Positions 5,583 through 11,332 of a DNA stretch of 15,369 nucleotides are shown in pieces (within the stretch, counting starts at the first letter, position 1; each line of letters begins with the position of its first letter). The position numbers and the translations under genes were made by a program. A model generated the notes under the pieces. The model did not search any database, was not told the DNA's origin, and saw only the letters and a program-made list of their open reading frames with translations. The stretch lies in assembly GCA_014534415.1 (NCBI GenBank), contig JACVRM010000039.1, forward strand, positions 1 through 15,369, read 5' to 3'. The DNA comes from Thermoleophilia bacterium (GTDB lineage: Bacteria > Actinomycetota > Thermoleophilia > Gaiellales > Gaiellaceae).

Positions 5583-7253
5583 GTGGCGCGGATCAAGGAG
5601 CAGTCCGTCCGCGAAGCCGTGGCGGCGGCGGACATGGTCGACCTCGTCTCGGGGCGGGTCCGGCTGCGCCGAATCGGCGCGCGCTACTCGGGCCTCTGTC
5701 CCTTTCACGACGAGCGGACGCCGAGCTTCTCAGTCAACGCGCAGGACAAGCTGTATTACTGCTTCGGCTGCGGGCGGGGCGGCGACCTCATCGACTTCGT
5801 CCGCGAGACGGAGCAGCTCGACTTCGCCGGAGCCGTCGAATGGCTCGCCGGCCGGTACGGCGTGACGCTCGAGTACGAGGAGCTGTCACCGCAGCTCGAC
5901 GCCGACCGCCGCCGTCGGCAGCGTCTCTACGACCTCCTCGAGCAGGCCTGCGCGTTCTACGAGCGCCACCTCTGGGAGAGCAAGGCCGGCGAGCCGGTGC
6001 GTGCGTACCTCGCGGAGCGCGGCCTCGGGGAGGGCGTTTGCCGCGAATACCGCCTCGGGCTCGCGCCGGGCGGCGACATCCTCGTCCGCAAGGCGCTCGA
6101 GAAGGGATTCGGCCGCGACGAGCTCGCGGCCGTCGGCCTGGCCAACAGGCGCGGCAGGGACTACTTCGCGCGCCGGCTGCTCTTTGCGCTCGCCGACCCG
6201 CGCGGCCGTGTGGTCGGGTTCGGCGCGCGCCGCCTCCACGAGGACGACCCCGTGCCAGCGAAGTACGTCAACTCTCCCGAGGGTGAGCTCTTCCGCAAGG
6301 GCTCGACCGTCTACGGACTCGACAGGGCGCGCGCCGCGCTCGCGCGCGAGAACCGCGCCTGCGTCGTGGAGGGCTACACCGACGTGCTGGCGCTGCGCCA
6401 AGCCGGCATTGCGCCCGTCGTCGCATCGATGGGCACCGCGCTCACCGAACGGCAGCTCAAGGAGTTGGCGCGACTCGCTCGGGTCGTCTACCTCTGCTTC
6501 GATGCGGATGCCGCTGGGGAAGCGGCCACTCTCCGCGGCATGGAGCTCGCCGCCGCCGAGGGCCTCGATGTGCGGGTCGTCGCACTGCCGCCGGGCTCGG
6601 ACCCCGCCGAGGCGGCCGACGGCTTCGAGGAGCGCCTGCGCGCGGCGGAGCCGTACCTCCGGTACCGCGTGCGGCTCGAGATCGAGCGCGCCCCCGACCG
6701 GCAGGCCGGCTTCGAGCGCGTGCGCGAGCTGCTCGGCCGCTTCCAGGATTCCCCACAGAGGCAGGATGCGATCCGGCTCGCCGCCGACCGGCTCGATCTC
6801 CCTCGCGAGCTCCAGGCCGGTCTGGCGCCGTACCGGCGTGCCGCGGCGTCGGCAGGCTTCTCACCGAAGCTCTTGGAGGCGGGCGAACGGCTCGAGCGCA
6901 TGTTCCTGGCCGCCTGCCTCCTCGACCCGGAGGCGGCGCGGCCACTCGTCCGCGAGCTGAACGACGACCACTTCGCACGCGAGGAACACCGGCGCCTGCG
7001 CGCGTATCTGACCGGCGAGAGCGAGGGCGGCGACACGGCCGCGCTGCGAGCCGAGCTCTGGGCGACGGCCGAGAAGGAGGGCATCACGCCGGAACGTGCG
7101 CGCGGGCTCGCGCTCGAGCTTCAGGAGCGCTGGGTCGAGCGGCAGATCAGCGCGCTGGAAGGCGAGTCCATGTCCCGCGAGGACGAGCGCCGCCACGCAG
7201 AGCTCGTCCAGCTGCACAGCAAGATCCGCGAGGCCGTTACCGACCTGGCGTAA
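5583..7253 (+). CDS. dnaG: DNA primase
   Basis: The product has 556 residues, a little shorter than E. coli DnaG. The N-terminal CHC2 zinc-binding domain has C39, H42, C60 and C63 (CPFHDERTPSFS and YYCFGCGRGGD). The catalytic core carries the Toprim motif VVEGYTD with E263 and the metal-binding DADAAG with D307 and D309. The C-terminal helical part (about 430 onward, ERLERMFLAACLLDP) is the region that contacts the replicative helicase DnaB. It makes RNA primers at the replication fork. The GTG start has GGAG 8 nt upstream, inside the last codons of dgt, which indicates coupled translation. A tRNA gene with its own promoter follows. Confidence 0.97.
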   Translation: MARIKEQSVREAVAAADMVDLVSGRVRLRRIGARYSGLCPFHDERTPSFSVNAQDKLYYCFGCGRGGDLIDFVRETEQLDFAGAVEWLAGRYGVTLEYEELSPQLDADRRRRQRLYDLLEQACAFYERHLWESKAGEPVRAYLAERGLGEGVCREYRLGLAPGGDILVRKALEKGFGRDELAAVGLANRRGRDYFARRLLFALADPRGRVVGFGARRLHEDDPVPAKYVNSPEGELFRKGSTVYGLDRARAALARENRACVVEGYTDVLALRQAGIAPVVASMGTALTERQLKELARLARVVYLCFDADAAGEAATLRGMELAAAEGLDVRVVALPPGSDPAEAADGFEERLRAAEPYLRYRVRLEIERAPDRQAGFERVRELLGRFQDSPQRQDAIRLAADRLDLPRELQAGLAPYRRAAASAGFSPKLLEAGERLERMFLAACLLDPEAARPLVRELNDDHFAREEHRRLRAYLTGESEGGDTAALRAELWATAEKEGITPERARGLALELQERWVERQISALEGESMSREDERRHAELVQLHSKIREAVTDLA

Positions 7254-7266
7254 GCGAGGCTACAAT
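7237..7266 (+). promoter_or_regulatory. Promoter of tRNA-Asn
   Basis: TTACCG at 7237-7242 and a near-consensus TACAAT at 7261-7266 are separated by 18 bp. The -35 overlaps the end of dnaG. The predicted start is near 7273, twelve bases before the mature tRNA. Confidence 0.7.
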
Positions 7267-7284
7267 CGCTCGCAGCCGCACCGG

Positions 7285-7357
7285 TCCCCGGTAGCTCAAT
7301 TGGCAGAGCATCCGGCTGTTAACCGGAGGGTTGTTGGTTCGAGTCCAACCCGGGGAG
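7285..7357 (+). tRNA. tRNA-Asn (anticodon GTT)
   Basis: A complete 73-base cloverleaf without an encoded CCA. The acceptor TCCCCGG pairs with CCGGGGA and the discriminator is G. The D stem is GCTC/GAGC. The anticodon stem TCCGG/CCGGA holds loop CTGTTAA with anticodon GTT. The T arm is GTTGG-TTCGAGT-CCAAC. It has its own promoter and an intrinsic terminator right after the gene. Confidence 0.97.
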
Positions 7358-7361
7358 TAAG

Positions 7362-7386
7362 AAAAGGCCCGCACAGCGGGTCTTTT
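7362..7386 (+). terminator. Intrinsic terminator of tRNA-Asn
   Basis: AAAAGG-CCCGC, loop ACA, GCGGG-TCTTTT form a stem in which AAAA pairs with the closing TTTT. It lies 4 bp after the tRNA. Confidence 0.85.
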
Positions 7387-7453
7387 GTTGCCCGAAGCGG
7401 CGACGCCGAGAGGCTCCATGTCCCAAATAGGTCCCAAGGGTCGCCCGCACTAG

Positions 7454-7823
7454 CGACGCGACCTCCGCCCGCGGGATTTCGCGCCGCTCGCACTTCCGCC
7501 AGGCGCCGGGCGATTTCGTCGCCGAGGCCGCCGCCCGCCAGACGGGCAGTCCATTCCGCGCGGCTCGCCGGGCTCGCGCCAAACTCTCGAAGCCACGCAC
7601 GCAGCTCCCACGAGAGGCGCTTGCGGAGGTCGATGAGCGTCCGCGCCTGGCCCTTGCGATTCTCGACCCTGCCATCGGCGAGGGCGGCATCGACGCGCTC
7701 GATGGTGGTCACGAGCAAGGCGATTTCGAGCGCGGCCACGCAAGCTAGCGGGACGGTGTAGGGCGCGTCCATGAGCGCCTCGGCGAGCGCCTCGGCCTCG
7801 GGCGTCAGCGTCCGTTTCGAGGC
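7454..7823 (-). pseudogene. Relic resembling a phage terminase small subunit
   Basis: The minus-strand frame below the stop at 7824-7826 reads as real protein: a TPEAEALAEALMDAP helix, AALEIALLVTTIERVDAAL, then LIDLRKRLSWELRAWLREFG and RAEWTARLA. This charged helical pattern resembles small terminase or P27-like phage proteins (moderate certainty, from memory). The frame has no start before the upstream TAA (an internal ATG exists at 7772). It also lacks its own stop and runs on through the tRNA complement, so both ends look lost. Its place directly beside tRNA-Asn fits the remains of an element integrated at a tRNA. It could instead be an unrelated decayed gene. Confidence 0.5.
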
Positions 7824-7907
7824 TTAGAGGCCGTGTGTGAAACGGCTCCGGTTGCCAAATGCGCGGCCACAAGCGTCTGAGGATGACCGTCAGGGTTCGG
7901 CATCTAC

Positions 7908-7930
7908 GGGGAGACGGTAGGGGACACGGC
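7908..7930 (+). repeat. Imperfect direct repeat beside the phage relic
   Basis: GGGGAGACGGT (7908-7918) and GGGGACACGGC (7920-7930) repeat with a 12-bp period. A similar pair, GTCCCAA at 7420-7426 and 7431-7437, lies on the other side of the relic in the opposite orientation. Confidence 0.5.
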
Positions 7931-8051
7931 GGTCAGATTCCGCGTAACCATGCGGTTTGAAGCGGCACCCCTCGGGTTGCGTGACCGAAATCGGGCGCCG
8001 GGCGCGGGATTTGGGGCGCCGGGTCCGTATAAGGTCTCCGTCGGAGGCTCC

Positions 8052-8612
8052 ATGCATCGCGTGTTCGCGCTCGCCGCGCTCGCTCTTGCCGCCGGCTGCG
8101 GAGGCGCCGAGGAGCGCGCGGAGCCGTTGCGCACAGCCGCCCCCGGGATCGACCTCGCGGCCGAGCGGTGGGGCGGCGAGTTCTGGGAGCTTCGGGCGCG
8201 CTGCGCGGGCGGCGCGGTCCGTCTCGAGTTCCGTCCCGGCGCGGCGATCGAGCTAAAGGGCGGAGGCGGGACGCTCGCCTCGGCTTCGCTCAAGACGATT
8301 GCTCTCCGCTGCGGCGAGGCGCGCCGGCACACGGTTGAGCTCGACGCTCCCAAGCGCTACGACGACGCGCGCCTCCGGGGCCCTGTCACCGCGCGGGCGA
8401 GCCTCGTCTGCTCGCTCCCGGACGAGATCGAGGTGGCCGTGCACCCGATTTGGTACAAGACAGACTACGTCAGCGGCAGCGTGCTCGCGCTCGCGACCGC
8501 TGACCTCCGGCTGGCGGCGGCCGCCTCGATGAAGCACGACCGCCACGGCGGGAAGACGTACTCGCACCTCTCCTACGTCCCGGACCTCTGCCGCCCCGCG
8601 GAGAGCAAGTGA
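8052..8612 (+). CDS. Uncharacterised lipoprotein
   Basis: The product has 186 residues. The ATG at 8052 has GGAGG 5 nt upstream. A lipoprotein signal follows: hydrophobic ALAALALAAGC with the lipobox Cys at residue 16, so the mature protein should be anchored on the outer face of the membrane. The mature part has several Cys (RCAGG, LRCGE, LVCSLP, LCRPAE), beta-like strands and an aromatic segment, HPIWYKTDY. No family is recognised. A TATAAGGT sequence at 8028-8035 may include the -10. The gene ends 14 bp before an intrinsic terminator and appears to be monocistronic. Confidence 0.85.
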   Translation: MHRVFALAALALAAGCGGAEERAEPLRTAAPGIDLAAERWGGEFWELRARCAGGAVRLEFRPGAAIELKGGGGTLASASLKTIALRCGEARRHTVELDAPKRYDDARLRGPVTARASLVCSLPDEIEVAVHPIWYKTDYVSGSVLALATADLRLAAAASMKHDRHGGKTYSHLSYVPDLCRPAESK

Positions 8613-8625
8613 CAGCCTGCGTCTG

Positions 8626-8647
8626 AAAAGGCGCCGCCGCGTCTTTT
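8626..8647 (+). terminator. Intrinsic terminator after the lipoprotein gene
   Basis: AAAAGGCGC, loop CGCC, GCGTCTTTT form a stem whose A run pairs with the final T run, the same design as the tRNA-Asn terminator. The following 8648-8793 shows no gene I can support. Confidence 0.75.
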
Positions 8648-8793
8648 GCCCGGCCCGCCCGTCGTCCGCGTCAACGGGCGCCTCGCCCTTCGCGGCGGCA
8701 CCAGGAAGAGCACCTGGGCGGCGTGGATATACCGGCGCTTGCGTTTCGTTCGTCACGGAAGCACTCCTGGTGTGGACGGTGGAACGTGAGTCA

Positions 8794-8822
8794 TTGACAC
8801 GTTAGAGCGGCAGGAGTAGCCT
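8794..8822 (+). promoter_or_regulatory. Sigma-70-type promoter for the 8864 gene
   Basis: A perfect TTGACA (8794-8799) and a TAGCCT -10 (8817-8822) are separated by 17 bp. The predicted start near 8829 gives a leader of about 35 bases that includes the SD. It is the best promoter in the window. Confidence 0.75.
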
Positions 8823-8863
8823 CGGGAACCGGCAGAAGCGAGAGTCACGACGGTGGAGTGGAC

Positions 8864-9808
8864 GTGTCGCATCCCTCTCTCATATCGTCGCTGCGGCTCC
8901 GCATCAGCGTCGTTCTAGCGATCGGCGCGGTGGCTTTCTGGGCGCCTTTGCCGCGGCCGGCCGCGGCCGCTGACGATGGGGTGGTTGTTACCTCCGTGAC
9001 GGCCTCGGTTGGGCAAGTGACCTCCGTTGGGCAAGTGACGGTGTCCGTGAACGGCTCGGTCACGTCGACCGTCTCGGTAACGGCGGTGACCGTGTCGGGG
9101 TCGTCGGTTGCCACGGCTGCCTCCACGACGAGTGCGTCCACGAGCGTGACAGCATCGACAACGGGTTCGTCACCGACCGTCTCGGCGTCCGCAACGGCAA
9201 CGGGCTCGTCGGCGAGCGTCACCGTCTCGGGCACCGGCGTTGCGGCGTCGGCGATCGTCTCGACGTCCGGCGCCGGCACGCAGCCGGCGCACGACACGAC
9301 GACGCCGAGCGGACCGGCAGCCGGGGAGATTAGCGACGCGACGGCTTCCGCTCCAACGCCTGTAGAGGAGAGCCCGGCCGCGGCGGGCGAGACCGTCACC
9401 GAGCAGCCGACACGAGTCCCACTCCAGCGGCCGACGCCGCCGACTGGAAGAACGCGTACGTCGCAGCGATCGCCCGAACGATCGGGCAAGGCTCCACTGA
9501 TTGCCGCCGCAAGCGATACCAGAGCGAGAGCGACGGCGGTGTCGGGCACGGCCCGCGTCCGCTCGTCCGCGGTCGGCCGCCAAGGCGGTCGGCCGGTGGT
9601 CTCCTCGCTCGTGCGTACCGGCAGGGAGCTTCTGGGCACGGCCAGGGAGACGCTCCTGCGGAATGCCGACCCCAGGTACGACGGCTACGGGTCGGACGAC
9701 GGAACGCGACTGCTCTTGCAGATAGGGATGATGCTCGGACTTGTCTACCTGGCGTTCCTGGTCGCGTGGTTCCATGTCACGAGGATCCGGTGGAATCGGC
9801 GGATTTGA
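8864..9808 (+). CDS. Secreted Val/Thr/Ser-rich protein with C-terminal membrane anchor
   Basis: The product has 314 residues. The GTG at 8864 is preferred because GGAG lies 5 nt upstream; a GTG at 8858 would add two residues. A signal peptide (SLRLRISVVLAIGAVAFWAP, cleavage probably near AAAA-DDG) leads to about 70 residues almost entirely V, T, S, A and G with a VTVS-like alternation, which suggests extended beta strands or a glycosylated stalk. The middle is Pro/Thr-rich and disordered. The C-terminus has one hydrophobic segment (IGMMLGLVYLAFLVAWF) and a basic tail (RIRWNRRI), placing the protein on the outer face with a membrane anchor. Lys is almost absent. I do not recognise a family; a cell-surface spacer or adhesin-like role is inference. 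Confidence 0.8.
   Translation: MSHPSLISSLRLRISVVLAIGAVAFWAPLPRPAAAADDGVVVTSVTASVGQVTSVGQVTVSVNGSVTSTVSVTAVTVSGSSVATAASTTSASTSVTASTTGSSPTVSASATATGSSASVTVSGTGVAASAIVSTSGAGTQPAHDTTTPSGPAAGEISDATASAPTPVEESPAAAGETVTEQPTRVPLQRPTPPTGRTRTSQRSPERSGKAPLIAAASDTRARATAVSGTARVRSSAVGRQGGRPVVSSLVRTGRELLGTARETLLRNADPRYDGYGSDDGTRLLLQIGMMLGLVYLAFLVAWFHVTRIRWNRRI
9008..9039 (+). repeat. Tandem 18-bp unit inside the Val/Thr/Ser-rich gene
   Basis: GTTGGGCAAGTGAC occurs at 9008-9021 and again at 9026-9039 with an 18-bp period. It encodes two VGQVT units in frame, a recent duplication within the low-complexity stalk. Confidence 0.85.
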
Positions 9809-9849
9809 CGCGCACCGCGGCCCGGACCGCGTAAGAGCAGTGCGCGCTA

Positions 9850-9886
9850 CGCCGATCTGGCTGCCCTCTAAGATCCGGCGTTTTTT
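9850..9886 (+). terminator. Intrinsic terminator after the 8864 gene
   Basis: CGCCGATC (9850-9857) pairs with GATCCGGCG (9872-9880) with one bulged C and a 14-nt loop, followed by six T residues. Confidence 0.75.
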
Positions 9887-9950
9887 CTAGAGCGCGGCCC
9901 CGAAGCCCCCATTCCGGCATTCCGCGAGAAAGACGGAAAAACTCGGGGCC

Positions 9951-10185
9951 GTAGCGAAAAAGTGCCGGCACTGCGGCGAGATGAAGCGTGCCGCCGAGTT
10001 TCGCCGGAACGACCGGATGCGGGATGGTCTGTCGTCTTGGTGCGCCAAGTGCCGTAACGAGGCGTCCCAGCGGTGGCGTGACAGGCAGCGCGAGGCTCGT
10101 TGCGGTGGCGTTGGCGGTTCAGCGGCGTGAGCACGTGCGTGCGCTGCGTGAGCACAGCAGGCGGGCGAAGTCGAGGGCGAGCTAG
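9951..10185 (+). pseudogene. Zinc-ribbon (phage or HNH-associated type) gene, broken
   Basis: From 9951 the frame encodes KKCRHCGEMKRAAEF, then DGLSSWCAKCRNEASQRW. This is the paired CxxC zinc ribbon found at the start of phage endonuclease VII/HNH-like and similar small proteins. No ATG, GTG or TTG start is in frame between the upstream TAG (9887-9889) and the first CxxC. The frame ends at 10128-10130, but the adjacent frame continues with coding-like basic helix (VQRREHVRALREHSRRAK) to a TAG at 10183-10185, so a frameshift near 10100-10120 is likely. It is read as a decaying mobile-element or phage gene; a short real protein with an unusual start is less likely. Confidence 0.55.
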
Positions 10186-10267
10186 GTCGGCGACGGTGCT
10201 GGCGGGCGACCACGGAGCCCACCGGGATCTGTAATGCTCGCCGCGTCGCTAACGAGGAGGTTGTCGC

Positions 10268-10552
10268 GTGTCGAGCTCGATGGCTGTTGATCGAGAGGCC
10301 GGCCGGCTCCCGAAGGTTGCGTTTGCCGCTGGTGTGCTCGCGGCGCTTGCGTTCTTCGCGCTTGGTTTCATCTTTGAGGACTGGTGGTTCGTCGTCGGCC
10401 TTGTGCTTGGCGCCGCCGCGGTTGTGGCCGGCTGGCTGGGGCGTCAACGGAGTAGCGGTTCGGAGCGGACGCTTGCGACGATCGGTTTGGTGCTCGGCGC
10501 GATCGTCGTCGTCTGGTTCGCGACGTACATGATCGTCTCGACGATCTTCTAG
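10268..10552 (+). CDS. Small multi-pass membrane protein (DUF4190-like)
   Basis: The product has 94 residues. The GTG at 10268 follows AGGAGG at a good distance (10255-10260). Three hydrophobic segments (about 16-34, 39-56 and 70-90) are joined by short loops. The GLVLGAAAVVAGWLG and IGLVLGAIVVVWF segments echo the repeated Gly-Leu-Val-Leu-Gly pattern of DUF4190-type small membrane proteins; function is unknown. Codon use is unlike the neighbours: T-ending codons such as CTT, GTT, GGT and GCT make up about a fifth of the gene. A TGTAAT at 10230-10235 may be the -10. It lies between two pseudogenes, so recent transfer is plausible. Confidence 0.8.
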   Translation: MSSSMAVDREAGRLPKVAFAAGVLAALAFFALGFIFEDWWFVVGLVLGAAAVVAGWLGRQRSSGSERTLATIGLVLGAIVVVWFATYMIVSTIF

Positions 10553-10614
10553 GCCGTCGGCGAGCTCGAAGCATCGGGGGGTCGTGGCGATCGACGGGCT
10601 CGAGGTTCTATTCC

Positions 10615-10935
10615 ACGCTGGTTGTCGGCAGGCGTCCGCGCCGACGGATCACCCGACGTGCTCGCGGGCAGCATCCCGTACAGCTTGGAGACCGTGAAGC
10701 GACCGTCGCTGATGATCGGATAGTTCGGCGCGTATCCCTCCGTCTCTTCGATGTCCTTCGCCCCCCCTCGCGTGGTCGTCCGTCCGGTCTACGGAAAGAC
10801 CCAATGATCTTCACGCCGCGGCGATCGAACTCAGGGGTGATCTTGGCCATGTAGCCGAGCTCGGTCGTGCAGACCGGCCTGAAATCCTTCGGGTGCTAGA
10901 ACAGCACCGCCCACGAGTCGCCGATCGAGAAGGAA
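10615..10935 (-). pseudogene. 1-Cys peroxiredoxin (Prx6-type), dead fragment
   Basis: The minus strand encodes recognisable Prx6-family pieces in different frames: GDSWAVLF, then HPKDFRPVCTTELG with the peroxidatic Cys, AKITPEFDRRGVKIIG, later DIEETEGYAPNYPIISD, and SKLYGMLPASTSGDP ending near ADNQ. A TAG (10896-10898) replaces the usual Ser between LF and HP. An extra base follows the IIG codons (near 10805), and a seven-C run on the plus strand (10761-10767) carries another insertion. The N-terminal strand and the whole C-terminal domain are missing. Intact members reduce hydroperoxides in the cytoplasm; this copy cannot be functional unless the sequence contains errors. Confidence 0.9.
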
Positions 10936-10958
10936 GGCCCGCTCTCGAGCGGGCCTTT
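10934..10958. terminator. Bidirectional hairpin terminator
   Basis: AAGGCCCGCT, loop CTCG, AGCGGGCCTT is a perfect 10-bp stem. On the minus strand it lies about 65 bp after the DUF4242 gene with a TTCCTTCTC tail. On the plus strand it is followed by TTTGATTT. It sits exactly at the truncated N-terminal edge of the peroxiredoxin relic. Confidence 0.75.
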
Positions 10959-11022
10959 GATTTCTGTAGACGTCGCCGCCCGGCCGCCCTCCGGGGGAGG
11001 CCGCGTTCCTACCGTTCCGCAG

Positions 11023-11274
11023 TCACTCGCCTTCTGTGACTTCGTAGATTTCTTCTGCAACGAGCCCGTGGGCTTCGCGGTGAACGGTGTGCGCCGCGTC
11101 TGCGTTCGGCGCCTCCACCAGGCAGAAGATCTTGCCTGCGCTCGGATCCACCCAATACGACCGGTAGTTGACGCCGTGCTGGCCCTGCACCTCCAGATCC
11201 TTCCTGTGTGCCTCGAGGACGTCGTCGACGGATACCCCGCCCTCGATGGTGTGGATGTCCATGAACAGCGGCAT
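11023..11274 (-). CDS. DUF4242 protein (SCO4226-type, nickel-binding family)
   Basis: The product has 83 residues, the full family length. It matches DUF4242: MPLFMDIHTIEGGVS, an AHRKDLEVQG helix, GVNYRSYWVDPSAGKIFCLVEAP, and the His-containing HTVHREAHGLVAEEIYEV. The Streptomyces member SCO4226 is a small ferredoxin-like-fold protein reported to bind nickel; the several conserved histidines here fit, but metal use by this protein is inference. The ATG at 11274 has an excellent SD (AAAGGAGG) 8 nt upstream. A -10 box and a perfect inverted repeat lie in the 58 bp between it and the divergent GGDEF gene. Confidence 0.92.
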   Translation of the reverse strand: MPLFMDIHTIEGGVSVDDVLEAHRKDLEVQGQHGVNYRSYWVDPSAGKIFCLVEAPNADAAHTVHREAHGLVAEEIYEVTEGE

Positions 11275-11295
11275 CCGTGTTCCTCCTTTCGGTCG

Positions 11296-11312
11296 TCGCG
11301 ACTCCGTCGCGA
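11296..11312. promoter_or_regulatory. Palindrome at the DUF4242 transcription start (candidate operator)
   Basis: TCGCGAC-TCC-GTCGCGA is a perfect 7-bp inverted repeat with a 3-bp spacer. It touches the minus-strand -10 TAGAAT (11317-11312), and its centre at 11304 coincides with the predicted start point near 11305. A protein bound here would block the promoter. As RNA it could form a small hairpin just before the SD. Confidence 0.5.
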
Positions 11313-11317
11313 TTCTA
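11312..11317 (-). promoter_or_regulatory. -10 element of the DUF4242 gene
   Basis: TAGAAT on the minus strand is a good -10 and gives a leader of about 30 bases carrying the strong SD. The -35 (TCGCTC at 17 bp) is poor, which would suit a regulated promoter. Confidence 0.5.
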
Positions 11318-11332
11318 TGAGGCTCATCGTGC

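Noticed and set aside
7237..7772. Minus-strand frames ending in RVGLEPTTLRLTAGCSAN, GLDSNQQPSG or similar
   Set aside because: These are translations of the tRNA-Asn complement, a well-known false gene; only the 7454-7823 part has independent protein-like character.
7881..7960. A 25-codon peptide frame beginning at an ATG near 7883
   Set aside because: No SD and no recognisable protein character; it is made of the GGGGA(G/C)AC repeats.
8845..9639. A 264-codon minus-strand frame opposite the Val/Thr/Ser-rich gene
   Set aside because: Its repetitive VTVTDTV pattern is the complement of the low-complexity stalk; the plus strand has the promoter, SD, signal peptide and anchor.
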